A program made the position numbers and the translations under genes. The notes beneath the pieces are model-generated. The model had not been told where the DNA came from and ran no database searches. It saw nothing but the letters and a program-made list of their open reading frames with translations. Below, piece after piece: positions 15,363 through 22,783 of a DNA stretch of 36,683 bases (position 1 is the first letter of the stretch; each line of letters begins with the position of its first letter). Source of the DNA: Rickettsiales bacterium (GTDB lineage: Bacteria > Pseudomonadota > Alphaproteobacteria > Rickettsiales > JABCZZ01); assembly GCA_035765535.1 (NCBI GenBank), contig DASTXE010000005.1:1-36683 (forward strand), written 5' to 3'.

Positions 15363-15443
15363 TTGGTAATGACGGGGTCGGGTTTTCGATTAACCTCAGC
15401 AGCACCATTTATCCCTGATTTTATGCGGGATTGCCGGAATAGC
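15363..15443 (+). repeat. tRNA-Thr(GGT) 3'-half direct repeat, copy 3 (putative attachment site)
   Basis: The first 48 bases (15363-15410) are identical to 3575-3622 and again run from the anticodon loop (TTGGTAA) through variable loop, T arm and acceptor strand to CCA at 15405-15407. Similarity to copies 1 and 2 continues to about 15443. No 5' tRNA half is present. It lies immediately after the sugar operon and marks the proposed right end of an 11.8-kb island whose left end is copy 1. Confidence 0.75.
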
Positions 15444-15655
15444 CTCTTGGGCCCGGTCATTACATTTTCCAAAAAGTACGGTATCTGCCAACAAAACCTG
15501 ACCTTATAACATTGTATTATAATCCCCGGTGAGGAGTACGTCTTGTGCTTTCTTCCGGTCTTTGAATACATGTTTCTATGAGATGGAATGGTTGGTTGAA
15601 CCTAGTCCTATTTAACGGCTGCGAATATTTGTCGAGCGGGTTAATTCTAATCGTC
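15444..15655. other. Non-coding right flank of repeat copy 3
   Basis: No gene is supported. A third AAAAGTACGG lies at 15472-15481, 29 bases after the repeat. The rest shows nothing recognisable. Confidence 0.4.
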
Positions 15656-16816
15656 TTACCGCGGTAGTAACGTCTTCCGGGTAACTTGTGATATTCTTGA
15701 TGATATTTCCTCCACAAGTTCTCTTGCTTGCGGCGTTCTGTTTAGAAATTGTGTGTTGCTTGCTATTACATGATCTCGATCATGCCGACGGGCACCCGAT
15801 ACCCTTTGTCTGTTTTGCTCTTCAAGAAACGCTTCAACTTCATTTATCATTTCCTGCAATGCAGGCGCAATGCCATGTTCTGCTTCCCGGAAATTACGCA
15901 GGACGGTGGATAATTTTCTTCCTCCAAGAAAATGAGCATCCTTAATTTTTCCCCAGGGAATAATAGTGGTGTGCATAGTGTGAGCTGTAGATGCAATACC
16001 TGTTTTCTCCATATACTGCGTGGCCATGTCCGTCACTTTCTGCGTCATTTCCTCTACTTCAGAGGGAGTGCAATGGCGTGTGAAGACTCTTATCTCTTCA
16101 CCCTCCGGCGATAAGATGCTTGCCTGTACCGTGCGTATTTCATGCCTAATGCCTTCCAGCATTTTCCATCCGTTTGCGTATTGTGTAGAGTCGCGAACTT
16201 TTCCTTCGAAGATGGCTGCTTCGGCGGGGGGCAGGTCATGTTTGACCATTCTTCTTTCATCAGGCATTACTCCGCTATTGGATGGCAGCGCATCGAATGT
16301 ATTGGACAGTTTGACACCCTGTTCGACTATTTCTTTCAGCAGCGCTCTGCTGCAGGGGCATTCCAAGAATATATTGTCTTCAGCACGCTCTTCGGCAGGT
16401 ATAAAACCGTTATAACCACCTGCTTCCACGATAAAGCCGCAGACATATTGATTGAAGCGTGCAAAGGTCGCGCGGTCGTTCTTAGTGGCGATCCGTTGTT
16501 TGGTTGCTTCGGCCTGCGCCATATGCAAGAGATCGTCTGTAATGGATTCTATCACATAGGTGCTGGTGACAATATTAGCGGTTCCCAACAGATCCTCGAT
16601 AGAAGGAACTTCTTTTCCGCCCGAATTTCTAATCACATAACCGTGGGGATTGAGAAGATCGCCCTGACGAACGATCATTTTTTCGGTCAGTGCCTGTTGC
16701 AGATCTATATTAATATATGGATTGTCAGGAGCATGACCAACCCCCGGAACATTATAGATAGCTTCTGATACCAGATTCTTGTTGTCTTCACTCAGTACGG
16801 GCCATTTACGCAGCAA
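15656..16816 (-). CDS. C-terminal part of a methyltransferase-like protein (split gene)
   Basis: 386 aa from a TTG; there is no good start, and the frame stays open upstream to about 16933, reading GYWLKYGIDEN and PDGTVNLYDLL. The early segment LGTANIVTSTYVIESITDDLL resembles the strand-4 region of Rossmann SAM-methyltransferases, and FARFNQYVCGFIVEAGGYNGF the following strand. The remaining ~230 aa are helical, without membrane segments, and unrecognised. The frame is -1 relative to the gene ending at 16876, which supplies the N-terminal SAM-binding half. Read through, the two give about 564 aa. Whether this is a mutation, a sequencing error or programmed frameshifting is open. Confidence 0.6.
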   Translation of the reverse strand: MLRKWPVLSEDNKNLVSEAIYNVPGVGHAPDNPYINIDLQQALTEKMIVRQGDLLNPHGYVIRNSGGKEVPSIEDLLGTANIVTSTYVIESITDDLLHMAQAEATKQRIATKNDRATFARFNQYVCGFIVEAGGYNGFIPAEERAEDNIFLECPCSRALLKEIVEQGVKLSNTFDALPSNSGVMPDERRMVKHDLPPAEAAIFEGKVRDSTQYANGWKMLEGIRHEIRTVQASILSPEGEEIRVFTRHCTPSEVEEMTQKVTDMATQYMEKTGIASTAHTMHTTIIPWGKIKDAHFLGGRKLSTVLRNFREAEHGIAPALQEMINEVEAFLEEQNRQRVSGARRHDRDHVIASNTQFLNRTPQARELVEEISSRISQVTRKTLLPR

Positions 16817-16875
16817 ATCATATAAATTTACCGTGCCGTCCGGCTGGGGCAGGATATTTTCATCTATTCCGTATT

Positions 16876-17349
16876 TCAGCCAATATCCGGTATCTTGCGA
16901 TCCAGTTCGATGAGCTTCTGGACACTCCCAAGATCATAGATGATAGTGGCCATCTCAAGCCATGCCTGCAAGTGCGGTTCGAGCGGTGTTTTTGGATTTT
17001 TGATATCTTCCAGATAAGCCAGATTACCCGGCGAAAGATCAACCGCTATGGATTTATCTGCATATCCAATCGCTGCAATAAGGTTTTCCGGGGCAGGGCC
17101 TGTTCCCAGGTCAACATGTGTCACCTGGCCGCCGCGTGCATGAATCTGATCGTATATATGGCGTTGTTGCTTGGTGCCTAACACCACTGCTACAAACATT
17201 TCAAAATCTTCTGCGCCGATTCCCAAAGGAGCTCCATCCGGACCAGGGATCATGCCAGTTTTATAATAGGACGCATACTGCCGTGCCTCTTTGAGGCCTA
17301 CTTCGTCCAGGTATCTGCGCTGGTCCGGCTGGTCAGTGTCTAGAGGCAT
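16876..17349 (-). CDS. N-terminal part of a methyltransferase-like protein (split gene)
   Basis: 157 aa. A leading helical segment is followed by VTHVDLGTGPAPENLIAA (about 76-93), a Rossmann motif I for SAM, and SIAVDLSPGNLAYLED, the acidic end of strand 2. The fold then stops after ELDRKIPDIG, too early for a complete methyltransferase (usually over 200 aa). The downstream frame, shifted by -1, continues with later methyltransferase-like elements. The overlap in which both frames are open is 16876-16933. I see no clear X-XXY-YYZ slippery heptamer there. Substrate unknown. Confidence 0.6.
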   Translation of the reverse strand: MPLDTDQPDQRRYLDEVGLKEARQYASYYKTGMIPGPDGAPLGIGAEDFEMFVAVVLGTKQQRHIYDQIHARGGQVTHVDLGTGPAPENLIAAIGYADKSIAVDLSPGNLAYLEDIKNPKTPLEPHLQAWLEMATIIYDLGSVQKLIELDRKIPDIG

Positions 17350-17522
17350 AGGTATGATTTCACGTAGATAGATAAAACATAATAATACGCTAGGAAGCGT
17401 TAATTTTTTCTTAATAAATTTGGTGTTGCTGGAGGGAATATTGCGGAAAATTGATGTGAATTTTTATAGTGTCCTCCGGCCAAGCTGCGAAGGCTGTTGC
17501 GTTGTAGCGATTTTATCAGGGC

Positions 17523-17630
17523 CTACAGGAACTGTTTCGGGATTTCAACCGCAGAGGCAAGTATTTTCATCGCTTTGCTAGTTTCTTTATCAAACCCTGC
17601 ATGAGCAACACTTGAATAAGCTGCCGTCAT
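17523..17630 (-). pseudogene. 35-codon remnant related to the C-terminus of the 413-aa gene
   Basis: The frame from ATG 17628-17630 to TAG 17523-17525 reads SSVAHAGFDKETSKAMKILASAVEIP. The 413-aa protein near its C-terminus has PSVAYADLTEEAGKAMRILVSAIEVP. The match is too long and too regular for chance. AAGGA lies just upstream, overlapping the stop of the DUF202 gene, so it could still be translated as a small protein. Most likely it is a truncated paralogue. Confidence 0.55.
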
Positions 17631-17637
17631 TTCTTCC

Positions 17638-18030
17638 TTAAAAATTCTTGGCTGTTAAGAGCATGTAAATAATCATTGCGATAGACAATAAAATAATGGC
17701 AACGGTGACGGTCATAACCAGTGCATGATTGGCTTTTACTTCCCCTCGCTCTATCGCTTTGTTCGTAAAATGGTAATGGCAGGCAGCTGCCCCTATTAGA
17801 AAGCCTCCGAATCCCATCATGGCTATACCGATGGACATGGATATTCCGGTGACCGGTAGAGGTTTGCCCGGAGTCAGTCGTGTAGCAATTTCATGCATCC
17901 AGACGCTGAATTTGGCAATGACAAAGCCGAGACTGATAACGGCAATGCTTGTTCTCACCCATGCGAGAAAGGTCCGCTCATTGGCAAGATATTCTGTCGC
18001 TTTTCTTTCATGCGTAATGGGCGCGGCCAT
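17638..18030 (-). CDS. DUF202 (YidH-type) small inner-membrane protein
   Basis: About 130 aa from the ATG at 18028-18030, which has CAGGAG at good spacing; an upstream start at 18066 is less likely. Signature: [29 protein letters not shown], the NERTFLAW.RTs...l..lG motif of DUF202/YidH proteins. Further membrane segments lie at about residues 66-86 and 105-126, giving three in total. Function is unknown for the family. It is followed 7 bases later by the 35-codon remnant and preceded by its own promoter region. Confidence 0.85.
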   Translation of the reverse strand: MAAPITHERKATEYLANERTFLAWVRTSIAVISLGFVIAKFSVWMHEIATRLTPGKPLPVTGISMSIGIAMMGFGGFLIGAAACHYHFTNKAIERGEVKANHALVMTVTVAIILLSIAMIIYMLLTAKNF

Positions 18031-18110
18031 ATGGTCTCCTGTTCCTGATGCAGTAGTATAGACCACCTCTTACATTCGGAACGGAAAAAATATCAATATG
18101 ATTATCATAG

Positions 18111-18141
18111 AAAAGAGGCGACAGGCTAAGCCTGTCGCCTC
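18111..18141 (-). terminator. Strong rho-independent terminator of the small exported-protein gene
   Basis: A perfect 12-bp GC-rich stem (18115-18126 with 18130-18141) with a 3-base loop is followed on the minus strand by TTTT (18111-18114). It lies 24 bases after the gene ending at 18165. It may also act on the plus strand, but no plus-strand gene needs it here. Confidence 0.85.
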
Positions 18142-18164
18142 ACATATGCTAACCACTAACCGAT

Positions 18165-18554
18165 TTATTGATGAGTGGTAGTCGAAGTATCTTCCGTCGT
18201 TGAGCCATTGACGGTTTTCTTGTGGCTGCTTTCAACGGTGCCGTCGCTTTTGATTTTCTGCTTATCTTTGATTTTTACGGAATCTTTGCTAAAGAGACCG
18301 GTTTTCTTGGTTTTTTTGGTTTCCAGTGTTTTTTCACCGCTGCCGTCGGCATTTATATCAGCATTAAATTTGGTTTCGCTGCTTGTTTTAGCGCCGGAGT
18401 CGGTTTTTTCAGAAGAATCTTTTTCAGAGTAATTTCCATCGGTATCTCTGGTAACTTTTGATTTGGTTTCGCTGGTGACTTTGTCTGCTGAGAAAGCCGG
18501 AGCGCTGAAAGCGATAAGAGCAGCCGATACCATCAAAATATATGTTTTCTTCAT
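18165..18554 (-). CDS. Small exported, highly charged Lys/Ser/Thr-rich protein
   Basis: 129 aa. A typical Sec signal peptide (MKKTYILMVSAALIAFSAPAFSA) with an A-F-S-A cleavage region is followed by about 105 residues almost without hydrophobics. They are made of Lys, Ser, Thr, Asp and Glu with loosely repeated units (SETKSK, SSETKF, LETKKTKK, DKQKIKSDG, SHKKTVNG). Such a sequence should be disordered in the periplasm or at the surface. No family is recognised. It is monocistronic, with a strong terminator. A stress-related or envelope-associated role is only a guess. Confidence 0.75.
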   Translation of the reverse strand: MKKTYILMVSAALIAFSAPAFSADKVTSETKSKVTRDTDGNYSEKDSSEKTDSGAKTSSETKFNADINADGSGEKTLETKKTKKTGLFSKDSVKIKDKQKIKSDGTVESSHKKTVNGSTTEDTSTTTHQ

Positions 18555-18736
18555 ATAATTCCCTGTTGTTAAATTTAATATAAAAATTCCTTAAGCGATT
18601 ATTCGCGTTGGAAAATTTATCTCACAGGATTTAAAGGAAGCATTATTATTTTACGATACGTAATACCGGCCTTTCGTATTCTTTTTCTATAAAGAAGGAA
18701 TAATTTCTGACTTAGATTAGCACATTAGCGTCAACG

Positions 18737-19447
18737 CTACTGCGCATCATGGAAAATGATGCCCAGCGTATAGCGGTGGCCTTGGCGAAGCTTGCTTATT
18801 CCGTGGCGCATATTCACACAGTAATAGCCCTTTGTGCCCTTTTGCGGGCGATTGTGCACGGCGAAGATGACGGCATCGCCTTTGGTGAGCGGTATGACTT
18901 CGGCGCGTGTCTGCATACGTGGGCGTTGTTCGGTCAGTACAAATTCACCACCTTCAAAATCCTTGCCCGGCTCGGAAAGAAGGAATGCCGCCTGAAGGGG
19001 GAATATCTGCTCGCCGTATAAATCCTGATGCAGGCAGTTATAATCATCCGGTCCGTATTGCAAGAGCAGGGGAGTCGGACGGTTCTGGCCTGCCGTATGG
19101 CACTGTTCGATATAGGCAGCATGTCGATCTGGGTAGTGCATGTCGATTCCCATTAACGCATTCCAGCGATTGGCCACCGGCACCAGTTTGGAATAAAAAG
19201 CCGTGCGAAGCTCTGCAACTAGCTTTGGCAATGGATAAGAGAAGTATTTATATTCTCCTTTACCGAAGCCATGCCGAGCCATCACAACACGGCTGCGAAA
19301 GCCTTCCTCGTGTCCATACAGGGAGGCGATGGAATTGCACTCTTCCGGACTCAGTACATGTTTAGCCAGTGACCAGCCGAAGGTGTTCAGTTCCTCGCTT
19401 ATTCGCTGCCATTCAAGGTTTTCGATACGTTGTTTGATCGTTGTCAT
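18737..19447 (-). CDS. 2-oxoglutarate/Fe(II)-dependent oxygenase, prolyl-hydroxylase-like
   Basis: 236 aa. The iron site is seen as H140-x-D142 (NCLHQDLYGE) and distal His215 (NMRHGISKLRQGHRYTLGI), with Arg225 ten residues later in the position that binds 2-oxoglutarate. Between them, FEGGEFVL and KGDAVIFAVHNRP are the usual strands of the double-stranded beta-helix. The N-terminal ~130 aa form a helical support that includes GFGKGEYKYF. Members hydroxylate protein or small-molecule substrates in the cytosol; the substrate is unknown. It is monocistronic and divergent from the EamA transporter. Confidence 0.85.
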   Translation of the reverse strand: MTTIKQRIENLEWQRISEELNTFGWSLAKHVLSPEECNSIASLYGHEEGFRSRVVMARHGFGKGEYKYFSYPLPKLVAELRTAFYSKLVPVANRWNALMGIDMHYPDRHAAYIEQCHTAGQNRPTPLLLQYGPDDYNCLHQDLYGEQIFPLQAAFLLSEPGKDFEGGEFVLTEQRPRMQTRAEVIPLTKGDAVIFAVHNRPQKGTKGYYCVNMRHGISKLRQGHRYTLGIIFHDAQ

Positions 19448-19613
19448 AGTTCATTTCTCCTTGAAATTCTAACTAGTATGCCAGCCACGGTTATGCGCTA
19501 GCTGCTTTCGGCCATGGAAATTAGTAAAAAGTATAAGCGGCAAAAGAGAGCATTATTGCTGTAATGGATTTTATATTATAAGAGTACAGCGCAAACTGTA
19601 CTAATGAACGTCT

Positions 19614-20483
19614 ATGGATAATACGAAATCATCCTTGCAAGGGTGGGGCAGTGGCCTTATCGGTGTGATTATTTTTAGTGGTTCCCTGCCTGCTACACGT
19701 GTTGCTGTTGCGGGATTTTCTCCTCTTTTCTTAACCTCTGCCCGCGCTACTATCGCGGCTGTGTTAGGGGCGATGCTTCTGGCGGGGTTGCGGCAGGCGC
19801 GGCCCGCGCGCCAGGATATTATGTCTCTGGCCATTGTCGCTGCAGGCGTTGTCATAGGCTTTCCTCTGTTAACAGCGCTGGCGCTCCAGCATATTACGTC
19901 GGCCCATTCTATTGTCTTTATCGGCCTGCTGCCGCTGATGACAGCGTTTTTTGGCGTGGTACGCGGTGGCGAACGGCCACATGCGCTGTTCTGGCTCTTT
20001 TCCTGCCTTGGCAGTATGACCGTGGTTGCTTTTGCATTCAGTAATGGAGGTTCGGCATCCCTCACAGGTGACGCGCTTATGGTTGCGGCTATTATTCTTT
20101 GCGGTCTTGGCTATGCCGAGGGGGCGACACTTTCGCGCAGGATCGGAGGATGGCAGGTTATTTCATGGGCACTTGTGCTTGCTGCGCCTTTGATGCTGGC
20201 ACTGACGATGGCTACATTGCCGGCGTCGCTGCATAATATCGGTGTTTCAGCCTGGATCGGCCTTGCCTATGTTTCATTGTTCAGCATGCTGCTGGGGTTC
20301 ATATTCTGGTATAAGGGACTGGCGCTCGGCGGTATTGCACAAGTTGGGCAACTGCAATTGCTCCAGCCGTTTCTGGGGCTGCTTCTGGCCGGATGGCTGC
20401 TGCATGAGCCGATTGCATGGACCATGATTGTTGCGACGGTGTTTGTGGTTGGCTGCGTAGCTTTTGCCAGAAAACTTGCCTGA
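19614..20483 (+). CDS. EamA/DMT-superfamily transporter
   Basis: 289 aa with about ten membrane segments forming two EamA halves. The first half has PATRVAVAGFSPLFLTSARATIAAV and the second YVSLFSMLLGFIFWYKGLALGGIAQVGQLQLLQPFLGLLLAGWLLHEP, matching the conserved end of the family. Members export or import small metabolites such as amino acids; the substrate cannot be predicted. It stands alone, divergent from the 2OG oxygenase gene, with which it might share regulation. Confidence 0.9.
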   Translation: MDNTKSSLQGWGSGLIGVIIFSGSLPATRVAVAGFSPLFLTSARATIAAVLGAMLLAGLRQARPARQDIMSLAIVAAGVVIGFPLLTALALQHITSAHSIVFIGLLPLMTAFFGVVRGGERPHALFWLFSCLGSMTVVAFAFSNGGSASLTGDALMVAAIILCGLGYAEGATLSRRIGGWQVISWALVLAAPLMLALTMATLPASLHNIGVSAWIGLAYVSLFSMLLGFIFWYKGLALGGIAQVGQLQLLQPFLGLLLAGWLLHEPIAWTMIVATVFVVGCVAFARKLA

Positions 20484-20605
20484 CATTTTTCGGTTTCTGG
20501 AAGGCAATCACGCCATACCTTTTATAGAGGGTATGAAGATATAGTATATTTATCATCAGGCGGATATGCTGCGTCGGTTGTATATTGGACTTATAAGTCT
20601 ATTTG

Positions 20606-20633
20606 TTACATTTTCTTAAATATATGATATAAT
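20606..20633 (+). promoter_or_regulatory. Candidate sigma-70 promoter of the peptidase gene
   Basis: TTACAT (20606-20611), a 16-base AT-rich spacer and a perfect TATAAT (20628-20633) lie 45 bases before the start codon at 20679. Confidence 0.5.
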
Positions 20634-20678
20634 GTAATAGCGTCAGCTATTAATTATTCAACGAAATCCAACGTAATT

Positions 20679-22088
20679 ATGGCCGATAACGGAACTTCAT
20701 TGGGGCAGGATCTGACCTTGGATAATGTGCAGCAGATGGTTGCTCAGGCGCATTCTTTTGTGCAACTTAATGATCCTGCTGCACTTACTACCACAGTGAC
20801 TGTTCTTCCCCAAGGTCAGCCAGTCATAGTGGATGGATTTGCCTTCCTTAACTTTACTGGAACTGCAGGAACTCAGCCGCAGGAATGGCCGCCTTCTGAC
20901 CTTTCAAAATTTGAACAGATGGCGCAGGTGCTGAAGAAGCTCGAAAGTAAGATTGCGAGTGCAGAAGGAACTGGATCGCAGCCATTCAATCGTGTCGTTC
21001 ATGTGAAACGCATGCCTGCAGGAAATGGTCGCGGCTATGGGATGGATCCGAGGCCCCTGCTTGGAATGGATTATGGTGAGACTGCCCATCCTCAATCCGA
21101 TGTGGAACTTGATGCTATACTGGCGCATGAATATGCACATCAGCTCTACGGTGATGGAAAGCATAATCTGGATGATGTGAAATCCTTCCTGACGAGCCAA
21201 CCTAACGGTTACCTGAAAACATACAGTGAAGCCCCCGATGCTGAAGTAAATAAACTGGAGCGCCTTCCAGATGTGGCTAAGGCTTCTATTCTTGGAAATG
21301 TGCAGCGATCTGTCGAACAGTATAAGCAATATATCACAGAGTTATATGATTACTTGCAGCGCTCTCCTTCCTTCGGGGTATCTGCGGAAGACATCCTGTA
21401 TGGCATGGAGACAGGGGATGATACGCAGCGAGAGTATTTTGCGGGGATAGATAAAGGGTTGTTATCCAGGATGCATAATAATGCATTGGGAAATATGGTT
21501 GGCGGTGTGCCAGTCCCTCTGGCGGAGGCACAAATTCCGCATACAGTCGATGAGATACGCAGCTTTATGGATAGCCAGCTTGCGCAAATTCAGGCAATGC
21601 AGCCCTTGGCGAATGCAATGCTTTCGGCTGTACAAGCTATTAATTATGCGCAGGAGAATCGGGCCGATCGTTTTATGGCACGTATTGCTGATGATCCTTC
21701 GGCGGCGAAATATTTTATGCATGAAAGCGTTCCGGAAGACCGGAAATATGGTACTGACAGCCATCCACCTATTGCAGACCGTTCTAGTAATATAGACAAT
21801 GCTGTTGCAGGGCGTGTGGTTGATGAGGCTGCCATGACCGGTGGCTTTGTCGATGAGTTGTCTGGGGAAAGAAGAAATGGTGCTTTTGCGGGCTCCTATG
21901 TGGGCGGGGATGGCGATGGGGCAATTCATCCTGTTCGTTCTCCGGCTTCCCTGCGTGGGACAAGGGAGGTGCTCAGCATGCATGCATTCACAACGGCAAG
22001 CACAGCCATTGGAAATGTGAGTGGCCCGGAATCCCGAACCTCTGGACAGGTTGCTGAACCGGATTCTACTCAGAATCGAACCAGGTGA
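20679..22088 (+). CDS. M48-like zinc metallopeptidase without membrane segments
   Basis: 469 aa. The zinc site is HEYAH (150-154) in AILAHEYAHQLYG. About 170 residues later, NYAQENRADRFMA (322-334) matches the E..AD..A element that supplies the third ligand (Glu326). Next comes DSHPPIADR (360-368), matching the SHPP...R element of M48 peptidases such as HtpX or Oma1. The interval between HExxH and the Glu is much longer than in HtpX, and there is no transmembrane helix and no signal peptide. The first ~100 aa and the last ~100 aa (Gly/Ser-rich, disordered-looking) have no recognised domain. A soluble, possibly exported peptidase is plausible. It is convergent with the YdeI-like gene 18 bases away. 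Confidence 0.7.
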   Translation: MADNGTSLGQDLTLDNVQQMVAQAHSFVQLNDPAALTTTVTVLPQGQPVIVDGFAFLNFTGTAGTQPQEWPPSDLSKFEQMAQVLKKLESKIASAEGTGSQPFNRVVHVKRMPAGNGRGYGMDPRPLLGMDYGETAHPQSDVELDAILAHEYAHQLYGDGKHNLDDVKSFLTSQPNGYLKTYSEAPDAEVNKLERLPDVAKASILGNVQRSVEQYKQYITELYDYLQRSPSFGVSAEDILYGMETGDDTQREYFAGIDKGLLSRMHNNALGNMVGGVPVPLAEAQIPHTVDEIRSFMDSQLAQIQAMQPLANAMLSAVQAINYAQENRADRFMARIADDPSAAKYFMHESVPEDRKYGTDSHPPIADRSSNIDNAVAGRVVDEAAMTGGFVDELSGERRNGAFAGSYVGGDGDGAIHPVRSPASLRGTREVLSMHAFTTASTAIGNVSGPESRTSGQVAEPDSTQNRTR

Positions 22089-22106
22089 GCTTGAGCCAGC
22101 TTGTAC

Positions 22107-22700
22107 CTAATCGTCCAGTCCTTTTCCTTCCAATATCTGCGGGATAGATTTTTCTATTCTCGATTCCCGTGTTTTGGATTGTTTGGCGGAGGAAAAATGC
22201 AGCAGATAGCCTCTCTGCCTTCCCGGTGTCAATGCATCAAAAGCGGCTTTAAGATCGGGATCTTCGTCAAATTTGTTTTGCAGTTCTTCCGGTACTTCGA
22301 ATTCTGTCGTCTTCTTAAAGCTTACTTTTAATCCAGCTTTTTCTACTTCCAGCGCTTCTTTGACATAGGCTTTCAAGATGGAGGTCATCTTGGTGATCTC
22401 CTTTGCGCTGGTAAAACGAATCTGACGTCCTGCCTGCACATTCTGTGTCTGCTGGACCAGGATATTTTCCGGGTCCTTCATCAGAGCGCCCTTGAAGAAT
22501 AGAAGTGCACAATATTCCTTGAATCCATGCATCAGGACAATGTTGTTTTCCTGAAACGTATAGCAGGGCTGGCCCCATTTCAGGGTTTCGGTGAGTCCGC
22601 AACCAAGCAAGAGTGCTCTTAGTTTTATAAATTCCTCCTGCCATTGTGTGGCTCTGTCTAGGAATCTATCAACTTTGGGATCGGTTTTGCTTTTGGTCAT
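22107..22700 (-). CDS. YdeI/OmpD-associated, DUF1801-containing protein
   Basis: 197 aa. The N-terminal DUF1801 part (about 12-115) includes ETLKWGQPCYTFQENNIVLMHGFKEYCALLFFKGALMKDPENIL, a typical DUF1801 core. The C-terminal part carries VPEELQNKFDEDPDLKAAFDALTPGRQRGYLLHFSSAKQSKTRESRIEK, the YdeI-type element. Relatives have been linked to antimicrobial-peptide or bacteriocin tolerance, but the biochemical role is unclear. It is cytosolic and monocistronic, starting from ATG 22698-22700. Confidence 0.85.
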   Translation of the reverse strand: MTKSKTDPKVDRFLDRATQWQEEFIKLRALLLGCGLTETLKWGQPCYTFQENNIVLMHGFKEYCALLFFKGALMKDPENILVQQTQNVQAGRQIRFTSAKEITKMTSILKAYVKEALEVEKAGLKVSFKKTTEFEVPEELQNKFDEDPDLKAAFDALTPGRQRGYLLHFSSAKQSKTRESRIEKSIPQILEGKGLDD

Positions 22701-22783
22701 GCGGCAGTCCTGTTTGGGTGGAAACCAAACCCTGATATAGGTTTCATAAAAGCTTGTCTATGAAAAGACTAACGTCAGCTATT

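Noticed and set aside
15336..15407. A tRNA-Ser(GCT)-like anticodon arm (CTAGG-TTGCTAA-CCTAG) followed by a T arm and CCA
   Set aside because: The interval between this hairpin and the T arm would be a 27-base variable arm, and no D arm or 5' acceptor exists. The real tRNA register starts at TTGGTAA (15363) with a canonical 5-base variable loop, so the hairpin is a chance flank.
3575..15443. Repeats as parts of a permuted two-piece tmRNA
   Set aside because: No 5' acceptor strand complementary to CAGCAGC follows the CCA, and no tag reading frame or pseudoknots are seen. The anticodon loop with GGT identifies tRNA-Thr instead.
16142..16768. A 208-codon plus-strand frame opposite the methyltransferase-like gene
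   Set aside because: Its product looks like random translated antisense, while the minus strand carries methyltransferase-like segments.
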